Below, piece by piece: positions 47,301 through 56,600 of a DNA stretch of 64,000 bases (position 1 is the first letter of the stretch; each line of letters starts with the position of its first letter). This DNA comes from Bacteroides cellulosilyticus (GTDB lineage Bacteria > Bacteroidota > Bacteroidia > Bacteroidales > Bacteroidaceae). The translations under genes and the position numbers were made by a program. The notes under the pieces were generated by a model. That model saw only the letters and a list, made by a program, of their open reading frames with translations, was not told where the DNA came from and ran no database searches. Where the stretch lies: positions 4,278,501 to 4,342,500 of the forward strand of contig NZ_CP081903.1 in the NCBI RefSeq assembly GCF_020091405.1, in the 5' to 3' direction.

Positions 47301-47794
47301 TGATTCTGGGCGGTAGCTGGAAGGGAATCTCACTGAATGCCAACATCTCCAGCTCATGGGGTGGATATTCTACATATGCGGGAGGTTCATATATCTTTAT
47401 GAATGAGGCTTCATTAGATGGTGCCAATCTTCCGATATATTGGAAAGACATGTTCGTTCCCGAAGATGTTGTGGACGATGCGGGCAATGTGGTGGCCAAG
47501 CAAAACCTGACAGCCAAATATCCTAATATGAAATACAGTATGAACAAGGAGGCATCCAGCTTCTGGAAGGTTAGTTCGTTCCGTATGTATGTTCGCAACC
47601 TGTCTTTGGGCTATACATTGCCAAAGGAATGGTTGAGCAAAGTGGGAATCTCAAGTTGTAAGATCAATCTGAGCGGAACAAATCTGTTCAGCTTCTTCAA
47701 TCCTTATCCTGAACATTATACAGACCCGTTAACCGGTTACGGTACATTCCCGGCATTGCGCAGTTGGACAGTGGGATTGAATCTTTCTTTTTAA
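44393..47794 (+). CDS. SusC-like TonB-dependent transporter (pair 2)
   Basis: A 1133-residue outer-membrane transporter with a signal ending VWAE. It has a carboxypeptidase-regulatory-like domain (VKGTVVDTTGEPVIGAN), a TonB box region LDEVVVVGYG, a plug (VIDGVIQSDNPRNG, ISILKDAAAAVYGARGAQGA) and a barrel ending TVGLNLSF. Like the first pair it lacks an STN domain. The two SusC proteins differ clearly in length and sequence, so they probably take up different pectic fragments. susD starts 30 bases later. Confidence 0.95.
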   Translation: MKKEKIFSRKTQSRYLSAAKIICLSFLFSVPVQVWAESFEDTPALNVVQQQKSVKGTVVDTTGEPVIGANIKAQGTDTGTITDLDGNFSLVIPASAKLEISFIGYVTQVVAVPANGIVKITLAEDSKLLDEVVVVGYGTQKKAHLTGSISTVNPNDLKEMPYSNMGAMLAGTVAGLNVSGGDGRPGVGATMTIRDPFSTGVSGSTTAPIYVIDGVIQSDNPRNGISASEAFNNLDPNEIESISILKDAAAAVYGARGAQGAIIVTTKKGSVDGKPRISYTGSVTMNDEISRPKMLDAYQYGQFWNGFKGADGNESIGNRKKDLFQMDELEAMKGMNYDWLDKAWSAAYSTKHNVNISGGGNSSSYFGSISYQTQEGNLSMLDYDRWNYRVGMSTTMAKHLKVNLSISGNYGDRKTTFNKIGGEKDDNDYLALLTTPRYVPWSIENDKGEDIWLLRYGPKNTNSSVLGNSNYLRYNYFAVEDLGNQKQTKTQDMTINGSLEYDFDWLETLKGLKLRFSYAKTIGNTEGRQLGSKYDGYYFTTRGGSGNHLYIDEGAPSNNLTLPSNMKTQSVDNGNRVLRDFDRTDSYQVNFQASYARDFGKHSVSAMFAMEKREMNYEFSRILKEGPLNGDLANGETNTATGSVSSSSQTSRSESGDLSYIGRINYAYDNRYLFEFLIRSDASTKFAPDNYWGVFPSISVGWIVSEEKWYKLDWMDYLKVRASFGILGQDNTAAWLWRQRYTYQANYGAIFGTSPSNNLGWALKTEAAPNYDAHWDKDYKYNLGIDMKFLKNRLSVGIDAYLDKRTDMLVVRSGVPVTVGAKSAAENFDAVDNYGVELSLGWRDHVSDFNYSVQLNGQWRDARYRKKDWPAISTYKDVYRDGPVDMGQWGYDCLGMFRNQAEIDKFVADNNITQYMGYKPEQIKPGMLIYRDVRGEQNLDGSYKGADGIVDDKDMIQLSKRKSNPYGMSLILGGSWKGISLNANISSSWGGYSTYAGGSYIFMNEASLDGANLPIYWKDMFVPEDVVDDAGNVVAKQNLTAKYPNMKYSMNKEASSFWKVSSFRMYVRNLSLGYTLPKEWLSKVGISSCKINLSGTNLFSFFNPYPEHYTDPLTGYGTFPALRSWTVGLNLSF

Positions 47795-47824
47795 GTGATG
47801 TAATAATATAAATAAGATTAGAAT

Positions 47825-49906
47825 ATGAAAATAGATAATATCATACATAAAGGTGTGGGAATAGTTGCCTTTAGCGCATTGTTTCTGCTAGGCGGCTGTA
47901 GCGATGACTTCTTGAAGGATAAGAAGGACTATAATGGCTTCAACGATGAAATATACAGTAATTTCAGTATGGCGCAGGCAAGTGTGGATTACATTCACAG
48001 GCAGGTTGAACCCAAGGTAGGAGGAGTAAGTGCATTGAATGGTAGTACAGGTTCGGCTGATGATTTTTCCAAATCAACGCTGGAGTATGCCGGTTCTACG
48101 CCATTTGTTGGTTTGGCTGAAATCCTTACCAGCAATGTACCTTGTTATTTTAATGGCTCCAACGATCCGGCAAATAATAACGGTGTATGGTTGAATATCC
48201 GTCGTTGCAATCTGTTCCTTGACAATATTGACAAGGGGACATTGTCGGAAGGAGAAAGAAATATTCTTAAAGGGCAGGTTTACTTTTGGCGTGCATGGTT
48301 GTATTACCGTTTGGTGACCACTTATGGTGGAGTGCCTATCATAAAGAATGCGCAAAACCCTACGATTGGCGACGGTACGGTAGAAGAATCTACTTTGAAT
48401 GTTGAACGTAGTTCTACAGATGATTGTGTAACGTTTGTCTGTGAAGATTTAGATAATGCAGCTTCGTTGTTGCCATCTGTTTGGAGTGATCCGTCAGTAA
48501 ATTACGGTCGTGTAACCAAAGGTGCGGCTATGGCTTTGAAAGGACGCATGCTACTTTTCTATGCAAGCCCATTGTTCAATCGTTCCAACGATAAAAAAAG
48601 ATGGGAGACAGCTTATACTGCAAACAAGGCTGCTTATGACGAACTTACTACTAATGGTGATAGAGAATTGGTGAGTGCAACAAGTAAGAGAGCGCAAGAC
48701 TGGGAAAAGATGTTTGTGAATCCATTGTCCAAAGAGGCTGTATTGATAACATTATACAATAATATCTCTGACGATCAGTTCAGGTTCAATAATAGCTGGG
48801 AACAAAGCGCACGTCCCAAAGACATCAAAGGTGGTGGTGGAATCGCTGCCACAGCTGAAATGGTAGACTTGTTCCCTATGGCTGACGGTAAGAAGCCTGC
48901 TGAAAGTTCATTGACATATGATCCGCTGAAGTTCTACAAAGATCGTGATCCGCGCTTCTATCGTACCTTTGCATTTAATGGAGTTTGTTGGCCTTATAAT
49001 ACAGATAAAAGATATACAGTATGGAATTACCAATGGTTTAAGGATGCTGCGGCAGCCAATGAAGGTAAACCGGGTAATTCGGCACTTTATGACGGTGATG
49101 TCAGTTCAAGTATCTTTGTACGTAAACGTACTGACCCGAATGCTTACAATACATCCAATCTTAGTAGCGGAGTATTCTCACAGAGCGGTAGTCCATATAT
49201 GGAAATACGTATGGCGGAAGTTATTCTGAATGTAGCTGAGGCGGCTTGTGGAAAAGGAGATGATGCCACTGCATTAACATTCCTGAAATATATTCGTGAA
49301 CGTGTAGGTTATACAGGCAACTGCGGCTTTCCTTCCACTCTTTCAGGTGATGCCTTAATGGGTGCTATCCTTTATGAACGCCAGATAGAGTTGGCTTATG
49401 AAGGAAAAAGATTTGACGATATGCGTCGTTGGCTCTTATGGGATGACAGCTATGGTACTTGTACTCGTCTGGGTATTGCTCCTATCAGTGGAAATCAGAC
49501 ACGCAGACATGGCATTATTCTGGCTGTAAAACCGGAACTCTACACAAATAGTAAAGCTGGTAAGGATTATGATCCATTCAATCCGGAAGCTGCAGAATAC
49601 TTAGGATCATCGGATCGCACGCAAATCAGTCTTGATCCGGATGCTTCAGATTCAGATTGGGAAAGTCAGATTGCTACCTTGGATAAATTCTATGAAAACA
49701 ATTTGAATCGTGTAGTTAATGATCAGCTTGACGGTACGAGTACACCTGTGTTTTACATTACACACTTGAATAAATATTATTTCTTGGGTATTAAGCAGAA
49801 TGTATTGCAAACAGGTACTAAACTGCAACAAAATATTGGTTGGTCAGATTATTATGGTTCTGAGGGAACATTTAATCCTATTGGTACCGGAAGTCTACTT
49901 CCATAA
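47825..49906 (+). CDS. SusD-like glycan-binding lipoprotein (pair 2)
   Basis: A 693-residue lipoprotein with lipobox LGGC near residue 28, longer than the usual SusD (about 550-600). The family helices are visible (YFWRAWLYYRLVTTYGGVP, ILYERQIELAYEGKRFDDMRRW). The extra length lies mainly in the C-terminal half around KAGKDYDPFNPEAAEYL. A good intrinsic terminator follows 33 bases after the stop, separating this operon from the second PL1 operon. Confidence 0.92.
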   Translation: MKIDNIIHKGVGIVAFSALFLLGGCSDDFLKDKKDYNGFNDEIYSNFSMAQASVDYIHRQVEPKVGGVSALNGSTGSADDFSKSTLEYAGSTPFVGLAEILTSNVPCYFNGSNDPANNNGVWLNIRRCNLFLDNIDKGTLSEGERNILKGQVYFWRAWLYYRLVTTYGGVPIIKNAQNPTIGDGTVEESTLNVERSSTDDCVTFVCEDLDNAASLLPSVWSDPSVNYGRVTKGAAMALKGRMLLFYASPLFNRSNDKKRWETAYTANKAAYDELTTNGDRELVSATSKRAQDWEKMFVNPLSKEAVLITLYNNISDDQFRFNNSWEQSARPKDIKGGGGIAATAEMVDLFPMADGKKPAESSLTYDPLKFYKDRDPRFYRTFAFNGVCWPYNTDKRYTVWNYQWFKDAAAANEGKPGNSALYDGDVSSSIFVRKRTDPNAYNTSNLSSGVFSQSGSPYMEIRMAEVILNVAEAACGKGDDATALTFLKYIRERVGYTGNCGFPSTLSGDALMGAILYERQIELAYEGKRFDDMRRWLLWDDSYGTCTRLGIAPISGNQTRRHGIILAVKPELYTNSKAGKDYDPFNPEAAEYLGSSDRTQISLDPDASDSDWESQIATLDKFYENNLNRVVNDQLDGTSTPVFYITHLNKYYFLGIKQNVLQTGTKLQQNIGWSDYYGSEGTFNPIGTGSLLP

Positions 49907-49939
49907 ATCGCTCTTGAAATTTTTTGTTTAAGATCGCTT

Positions 49940-49972
49940 AAAGCTGCCAGGTGATTTCCATCTGGCAGCTTT
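49940..49972 (+). terminator. Intrinsic terminator after the second susCD operon
   Basis: An 11-bp stem (49940-49950 with 49962-49972) around an 11-base loop, ending in a short T run. Confidence 0.85.
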
Positions 49973-50031
49973 TATTAGAATGATTGCTGTTATAAGTTAT
50001 CGATTATTTTGCGATTAAAAAAGTTTCATGT

Positions 50032-50057
50032 GATTACAAAACATTTTTATCTTCGTC
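50032..50057 (+). promoter_or_regulatory. ECF-type promoter motif of the second PL1 operon
   Basis: TGATTACA and CGTC with a 16-base spacer, 34 bases before the ATG. Confidence 0.75.
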
Positions 50058-50091
50058 TAATAAATACATATAATTAATATATAAGAGAACA

Positions 50092-51819
50092 ATGAAAAAG
50101 AAAGTAATACTAATAGTTTGTACTGCCGCAATGCTGACTCCGACTATTGCATGGGCACAATACCCGCAATTAACGGATGAAGCTAAGGAGACTTATAAGA
50201 AAATGATAACTGAAGAACGGAAACGTTCGGATGAAGCTTGGGCAAAAGCACGGCCTGTTGTTGAGAAAGAGGCTCGGGAAGGTCGTCCATATATTGAATG
50301 GGCTTCTCGTCCGGATGATCTTCCTCAAGCCGGCATTCCCGCTTTCCCCGGAGCTGAGGGTGGTGGTATGTATGCGCTTGGAGGTCGTGGTGGTAAAGTA
50401 ATTACAGTAACCAATTTGAATGATCGTGGTCCCGGTTCTTTCCGTGAAGCTTGCGAAACAGGTGGTGCACGTATCATTGTATTCAATGTAGCGGGTATTA
50501 TCCGTTTAGAATCTCCCATTATTGTTCGTGCTCCTTATGTAACGATAGCCGGACAAACAGCTCCGGGAGATGGAGTTTGTATTGCTGGAGAGTCATTTTG
50601 GGTGGATACTCATGATGTAGTGGTACGCCACATGCGTTTCCGTCGTGGTGAAACGAAAGTCCACCACCGTGACGACTCATTTGGAGGTAATCCGATTGGC
50701 AATATTATGATTGACCATTGCTCATGTACCTGGGGGCTGGATGAGAATATTTCTTTCTATCGTCACATGTACAGTCCGGGCGAAGGCTATAAAGATGAGA
50801 AACTTCCGACTGTCAATGTAACCATTCAAAATACAATTTCCGCTAAGGCACTGGATACATATAATCATGCTTTCGGTAGTACCTTGGGTGGTGAGAACTG
50901 TGCCTTTATGCGCAATCTTTGGGCCAGTAATGCTGGACGTAATCCCTCTGTCGGCTGGTATGGCATTTTCAATTTTGTGAATAACGTTGTGTATAATTGG
51001 GTACACCGTTCAATGGATGGCGGTGATTATCGTGCGATGTTCAATGTGGTCAATAATTATTATAAACCAGGACCGTTGACTCCGAAAGATTCTCCGGTGG
51101 GACATCGTATTTTGAAACCGGAAGCCGGGCGTAGTAAGTTGAACTATAAAGTATATGGTCGTGTATATGCAGATGGTAATGTAATGGAAGGGTATCCTGA
51201 AATAACTAAAGACAATTGGGCAGGTGGTATCCAGATTGAAACTCAAAAGGATACTGAGGGATATACCGATCAAATGCGTGCTTATCGGCCTTTCGTTATG
51301 CCTTATATCAATATTATGTCTGCTAATGATGCTTATGATTATGTCTTGAAATATGTGGGCGCCAATATCCCTTGTCGTGACATTGTTGATGAGCGAGTTA
51401 TTGAGGAAGTGAAGACCGGTGTGGCTTATTATGAAAAGAAACTTCCCAAAGATGCTTATGGAGATAGATGGGGGTTAGCACCGAAATCTCAAGATGAAGA
51501 AGGTTATTTTAAGTATCGTCGTTTGCCGAAAGATTCTTATAAATCGGGGATTATTACTGATATTCGCCAGATGGGTGGTTATCCTGAATATAAAGGTACT
51601 CCATACGTTGATACAGATGGCGACGGTATGCCTGATAAATGGGAAATAGAGAATGGGCTGAATCCGAATGATCCGAGTGATGCGAATGAAGACTGCACCG
51701 GCGATGGATATACCAATATTGAGAAATACATCAATGGTATCAGCACCAAGAATAGGATTGACTGGACTGATATGAAAAATAACTACGATACATTGGCTGA
51801 AAAAGGTAAATTAATGTAA
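50092..51819 (+). CDS. PL1 family pectate lyase-like enzyme with Ca-binding tail (copy 2)
   Basis: A 575-residue secreted enzyme with a signal peptide ending AWAQ. It has the same architecture as the PL1 protein at 28496: FPGAEGGGMYALGGRGG, VTIAGQTAPGDG, IMIDHCSCTWGLDEN, then an insert and a C-terminal calcium repeat (DTDGDGMPDKWE, DCTGDGYTNIEKYING). The two are clear paralogues, with an extra segment near residue 475 here (PKSQDEEGYFKYRRL). By position it resembles BT1023-type PL1_2 lyases that cut the RG-II homogalacturonan backbone. The DUF3826 gene starts 2 bases after its stop. Confidence 0.9.
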   Translation: MKKKVILIVCTAAMLTPTIAWAQYPQLTDEAKETYKKMITEERKRSDEAWAKARPVVEKEAREGRPYIEWASRPDDLPQAGIPAFPGAEGGGMYALGGRGGKVITVTNLNDRGPGSFREACETGGARIIVFNVAGIIRLESPIIVRAPYVTIAGQTAPGDGVCIAGESFWVDTHDVVVRHMRFRRGETKVHHRDDSFGGNPIGNIMIDHCSCTWGLDENISFYRHMYSPGEGYKDEKLPTVNVTIQNTISAKALDTYNHAFGSTLGGENCAFMRNLWASNAGRNPSVGWYGIFNFVNNVVYNWVHRSMDGGDYRAMFNVVNNYYKPGPLTPKDSPVGHRILKPEAGRSKLNYKVYGRVYADGNVMEGYPEITKDNWAGGIQIETQKDTEGYTDQMRAYRPFVMPYINIMSANDAYDYVLKYVGANIPCRDIVDERVIEEVKTGVAYYEKKLPKDAYGDRWGLAPKSQDEEGYFKYRRLPKDSYKSGIITDIRQMGGYPEYKGTPYVDTDGDGMPDKWEIENGLNPNDPSDANEDCTGDGYTNIEKYINGISTKNRIDWTDMKNNYDTLAEKGKLM

Positions 51820-51821
51820 TT

Positions 51822-52493
51822 ATGAAAAAGATACTGTTACTCTCTTTGTTATTTCTTACCGGATGGGCGTTTACCGCTCAAGCCATTGATCTGGACAAAG
51901 AGAATCGTGATCCTGAATATGTAGAATCCATTGTGAAACGCTCGCAGAAAATTGTGGATAAACTTGGCATTAATGATGCGAAGGTAGCTGAAGATGTACG
52001 CAATGTTATTGCCAATCGCTACTTCACATTGAATGACATTTATGAGGTACGTGATGCGAAAATAAAAGAAATCAAAGAGTCGGGATTGACTGGCGATGCG
52101 AAAAATAATGCGTTGAAAGCTGCAGAAGACGCTAAAGATGCAGCTCTCTACCGGATTCATTTCGCTTTTCCTGCAGAATTGTCCCTTTTTCTGAATGAGG
52201 AACAAATAGAAGGAGTGAAAGACGGGATGACGTATGGAGTTCTGGAAATAACTTATAAATCGCATCTCGACATGATTCCTTCTCTTAAGGAAGATGAAAA
52301 GGCTCAGATTTATGCTTGGCTGAAAGAGGCCCGTGAATTTGCCATTGATGCTGAAAACTCAGATAGGAAACATGCTTTTTTCGGCAAGTACAAAGGGCGA
52401 ATCAATAATTATCTTACTAAACGTGGATATGATTTGAAGAAAGAGCGTGAAGAGTGGTATAAACGTGTGAAGGCACGTGGAGGTTCTCTGTAA
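51822..52493 (+). CDS. DUF3826 domain protein
   Basis: A 223-residue exported helical protein with a signal peptide ending AQA. It contains charged helices and the blocks FLNEEQIEGVKDGMTYGVL and WLKEAREFAIDAENSDRKHAFF. Related sequence forms the C-terminal 150 residues of the CE19-like esterase at 61336. The gene starts two bases after PL1 copy 2, so the two are translated together. The function of DUF3826 is unknown; its repeated partnership with pectin enzymes suggests a binding or activating role. A strong terminator follows. Confidence 0.85.
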   Translation: MKKILLLSLLFLTGWAFTAQAIDLDKENRDPEYVESIVKRSQKIVDKLGINDAKVAEDVRNVIANRYFTLNDIYEVRDAKIKEIKESGLTGDAKNNALKAAEDAKDAALYRIHFAFPAELSLFLNEEQIEGVKDGMTYGVLEITYKSHLDMIPSLKEDEKAQIYAWLKEAREFAIDAENSDRKHAFFGKYKGRINNYLTKRGYDLKKEREEWYKRVKARGGSL

Positions 52494-52521
52494 ACGCCAT
52501 AATGGTTAGTGTTTGATGTGG

Positions 52522-52550
52522 AAAAAGGCAACTTGTAAGGTTGCCTTTTT
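52522..52550 (+). terminator. Intrinsic terminator after the DUF3826 gene
   Basis: An 11-bp stem (52522-52532 with 52540-52550) around a 7-base loop followed by a T run. Confidence 0.9.
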
Positions 52551-52576
52551 TGTTGTTGAAACTTCCACCTCTATTT

Positions 52577-52602
52577 GAGTACAAATCTCTTTTTCCACCG
52601 TC
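52577..52602 (+). promoter_or_regulatory. ECF-type promoter motif of the GH43 operon
   Basis: TGAGTACA and CGTC with a 16-base spacer, 44 bases before the GH43 ATG at 52647. Confidence 0.75.
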
Positions 52603-52646
52603 TACTCTGCATATATAATATAATATCGAATAAAAGATTTATAGAA

Positions 52647-53576
52647 ATGAGGAAATTTAGAAATACATTAGCTGCAATAAGCATCTTGTTTTTAGCTTCT
52701 TGTGGGGGAAACAAAGACTATTATATGTTTACTTCATTCCATGAGCCCGCTGATGAAGGGTTAAGATATTTATATAGTGAAGATGGTATGCATTGGGATA
52801 GCATCCCCGGTGTCTGGCTGAAACCGGCATTGGGGCAACAACAGTTGATGCGTGACCCCTCAATGGTGCGTACCCCGGATGGAACCTATCACTTGGTATG
52901 GACTACCAGTTGGAAGGGAGATCTTGGATTTGGCTATGCACATTCCAAAGATTTGGTCCACTGGTCGGAGCAACAAATGATTCCGGTAATGGCTGATGAA
53001 CCGACGACTGTCAATGTATGGGCGCCGGAGATTTTTTATGATGATGAGAACGGACAATTTATGGTTGTTTGGGCATCTTGTGTCCCGGGTCGCTTTGAAA
53101 GAGGAATAGAGGAAGAAGAAAATAATCATCGTTTATATTACATCACAACGAAAGATTTTAAGACGATATCGGAAACCAAACTTTTATATGATCCGGGATT
53201 CAGTTCGATTGACGCTACCATCCTGAAACGTGCGAAAAACGATTACGTAATGGTGCTTAAAGATAATACACGCCCCGAACGTAACTTGAAAGTAGCTTTC
53301 GCCGACTCACTTACAGGACCTTATTCTCCAGCTTCGCAACCGTTTACCGAGTCCTTTGTAGAGGGACCGTCGGTAGAGAAAGTAGGAGAGGATTACCTTG
53401 TTTATTTTGATGTTTACAGAAAAAAAATATACGGAGCCGTACGTACCCGGGATTTTATTAACTTTACCGATGAAACCAGAAACGTAAGCATACCTGTGGG
53501 ACATAAACACGGGACTATCTTCAAAGCTCCGGAGTCACTTGTCAAGGCTTTACTTGAGGGGAATAAGAAGAAATAA
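52647..53576 (+). CDS. GH43-like five-bladed propeller lipoprotein
   Basis: About 309 residues from the ATG at 52647, with lipobox LASC near residue 16; the longer frame to 52575 runs through the promoter motif. Propeller signatures include DPSMVRTPDGTYHLVWTT, VWAPEIFYDDENGQF, SIDATILKR and VEGPSVEKVG. The last two hold the usual pKa-modulating Asp and general-acid Glu of GH43; the first catalytic Asp is not obvious. It probably removes alpha-L-arabinofuranose or a similar residue from a pectin side chain, but activity may be lost. The GH143-GH142 gene follows after 29 bases. Confidence 0.75.
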   Translation: MRKFRNTLAAISILFLASCGGNKDYYMFTSFHEPADEGLRYLYSEDGMHWDSIPGVWLKPALGQQQLMRDPSMVRTPDGTYHLVWTTSWKGDLGFGYAHSKDLVHWSEQQMIPVMADEPTTVNVWAPEIFYDDENGQFMVVWASCVPGRFERGIEEEENNHRLYYITTKDFKTISETKLLYDPGFSSIDATILKRAKNDYVMVLKDNTRPERNLKVAFADSLTGPYSPASQPFTESFVEGPSVEKVGEDYLVYFDVYRKKIYGAVRTRDFINFTDETRNVSIPVGHKHGTIFKAPESLVKALLEGNKKK

Positions 53577-53605
53577 TTATAAATCCGAAACAATAAACCG
53601 TAATC

Positions 53606-56600
53606 ATGAATAACTCCACAAAACTTCTTTTTGTATTGGCTGCCGGATGGCTGGCAGCAACAGTTTCTGCGCAGGATAGAATCCACTATACAGGAACGGA
53701 ATTATCGAATCCTGCCTATCATGACGGACAGTTGTCTCCGGTGGTGGGAGTGCACAATATACAGTTGGTACGTGCCAACCGTGAAAACCCTGATGCATCT
53801 AACGGTGCCGGGTGGACTTATAATCACCAGCCGATGCTGGCATATTGGAACGGGCAGTTTTATTATCAGTACCTGTCTGACCCTTCGGATGAGCACATCC
53901 CGCCTTCGCAGACTTTCCTGATGACCTCTGAAGATGGTTATCAGTGGACAAATCCGGAAGTAGTGTTTCCACCTTATAAGGTACCGGATGGATATACAAA
54001 AGAGTCTCGTCCGTGCATACAGGCTAAAGATTTGATTGCAATCATGCACCAGCGTGTAGGATTTTATGTTTCCAAATCGGGCCGGCTGATTACAATGGGA
54101 AATTATGGAGTTGCCTTGGATAAAAAGGATGACCCTAATGATGGAAATGGAATTGGACGTGTGGTACGCGAAATAAATAAAGATGGTTCTTTCGGACCGA
54201 TCTATTTTATTTATTATAACCACGGGTTCAACGAAAAGAATACTGACTATCCATATTTCAGGAAAAGTAAGGATCGTGAGTTCGTAAAAGCTTGTCAGGA
54301 AATTCTGGATAATCCGTTGTATATGATGCAATGGGTGGAGGAAGCTGACCGGGAAGACCCGGTTATTCCTTTGAAAAAGGGATATAAAGCGTTCAACTGT
54401 TATACATTACCCGATGGGCGTATTGCCAGCCTTTGGAAACATGCCCTGACTTCCATCAGTGAAGATGGCGGACATACCTGGGCGGAGCCTGTGCTTCGTG
54501 CCAAAGGTTTTGTCAACAGTAATGCGAAAATCTGGGGGCAGCGTCTGAGCGACGGTATGTATGCTACCGTGTATAATCCGTCGGAATTTCGCTGGCCGCT
54601 GGCAATCTCCCTGAGCAAAGATGGGTTGGAATATACGACTCTGAACCTGGTGCATGGTGAGATTCCTCCGATGCGTTATGGTGGGAATTACAAATCTTAC
54701 GGCCCGCAATATGCCCGTGGCATTCAGGAAGGAAACGGAGTACCTGCCGATGGTGACTTGTGGGTTTCCTACAGCGTGAATAAGGAAGACATGTGGATAT
54801 CCCGTATTCCTGTTCCCGTAGAACTGAAGGCGTCCGCGCATGCGGATGATAATTTCTCCGGATATGAGACCATTGCAGGACTGACGAACTGGAATATTTA
54901 TTCTCCGGTTTGGGCGCCGGTCTCTTTGGATGGGAAATGGCTGCGCCTGCAGGATAAAGATCCTTTTGATTATGCAAAGGTGGAACGTAAAATTCCGGCT
55001 TCCAAAGAGTTGAAAGTAACCTTTGATTTGCAGGCCGGACAGAATGATAAAGGTACGCTTCAGATTGACTTTCTGGATGAGAACAGCATTGCCTGTTCGC
55101 GGCTGGAACTGACTCCCGATGGCGTTTTCCGTGCCAAGGGCGGTTCGCGTTTCGGAAATATGATGAAGTATGAGCCGGGAAAGACTTATCATGTCGAGGC
55201 TGTTCTTTCGGTTGCCGACCGTAACATCCAGGTTTATGTGGATGGCAAAAGAGTGGGCCTCCGCATGTTCTTTGCCCCTGTAGCCTCTATCGAGCGAATA
55301 GCTTTCCGCACTGGAGCGCCACGCACATTCCCCACTGTAGATACTCCTGCCGACCAGACATACGATCTTCCGGATGCAGGTGCCCGGGAGGCTTTGGTTG
55401 AATATCGTATTGCCAATGTGAAGACTTCTTCTGCCGATAAAGATGCAACAGCCGCTTTTCTGAACTATGCGGATTTTAAGCATTATGTGGATTATTTCAA
55501 TGGAATGGAAGATGAGAATATAGCCCAGGCTATTCCAAATGCGAAAGCTTCGGAGTGGATGGAAGAAAATATTCCTTTGTTTGAGTGCCCGCAACGTAAT
55601 TTTGAAGAGATGTATTACTACCGTTGGTGGTCGCTACGTAAACATATCAAACAGACTCCTGCCGGTTACGGCATGACGGAGTTCCTTGTGCAGCGTTCAT
55701 ACGCCGACAAATACAATTTAATTGCTTGTGCTATCGGGCATCATATTTATGAAAGCCGTTGGCTGCGCAATCCCGAGTATCTGGATCAGATTATTCACAC
55801 CTGGTATCGTGGTAACGAAGGTGGTCCGATGAAGAAAATGGATAAGTTCAGTTCCTGGAATGCGGATGCCGTGCTGGCCCGCTATATGGTGGATGCGGAC
55901 AGGGATTTCATGTTGGACATGAAGAAGGACCTGGAAACGGAATATGAACGTTGGGAGCGTACAAACCGTTTGAAGAATGGACTGTATTGGCAGGGAGACG
56001 TGCAGGACGGTATGGAAGAGTCTATCAGCGGCGGTCGTAGAAAGAAGTATGCACGCCCCACGATCAACAGCTATATGTATGGCAATGCAAAGGCGCTTTC
56101 GCTGATGGGTATCTTTGCCGGTGATGAGGGAGGAGCTATGAAATATGGAATGAAGGCGGACACACTGAGAGGTCTGGTTCAGAGTGAACTGTGGAATACG
56201 CGTCATCAGTTTTTTGAAACCATGCGTACGGATTCTTCCGCAAATGTGCGCGAAGCTATCGGTTATATTCCCTGGTATTTTAATTTGCCGGACACAGCCG
56301 GACAATATGCAGTCGCCTGGAAAGAGATTATGGACGAGAAGGGATTCTCCGCCCCTTACGGATTGACAACAGCCGAACGCCGCCATCCTGAATTCCGCAC
56401 ACACGGAGTAGGTAAATGCGAGTGGGACGGTGCAATCTGGCCGTTTGCTTCGGCACAGACTCTCACGGCTATGGCTAATTTCATGAATAACTATCCGCAG
56501 ACTGTGTTGTCAGACAGTGTCTATTTTCGTCAGATGGAGCTGTATGTGGAATCGCAATATCATCGCGGACGGCCTTATATCGGCGAATATCTGGATGAAG

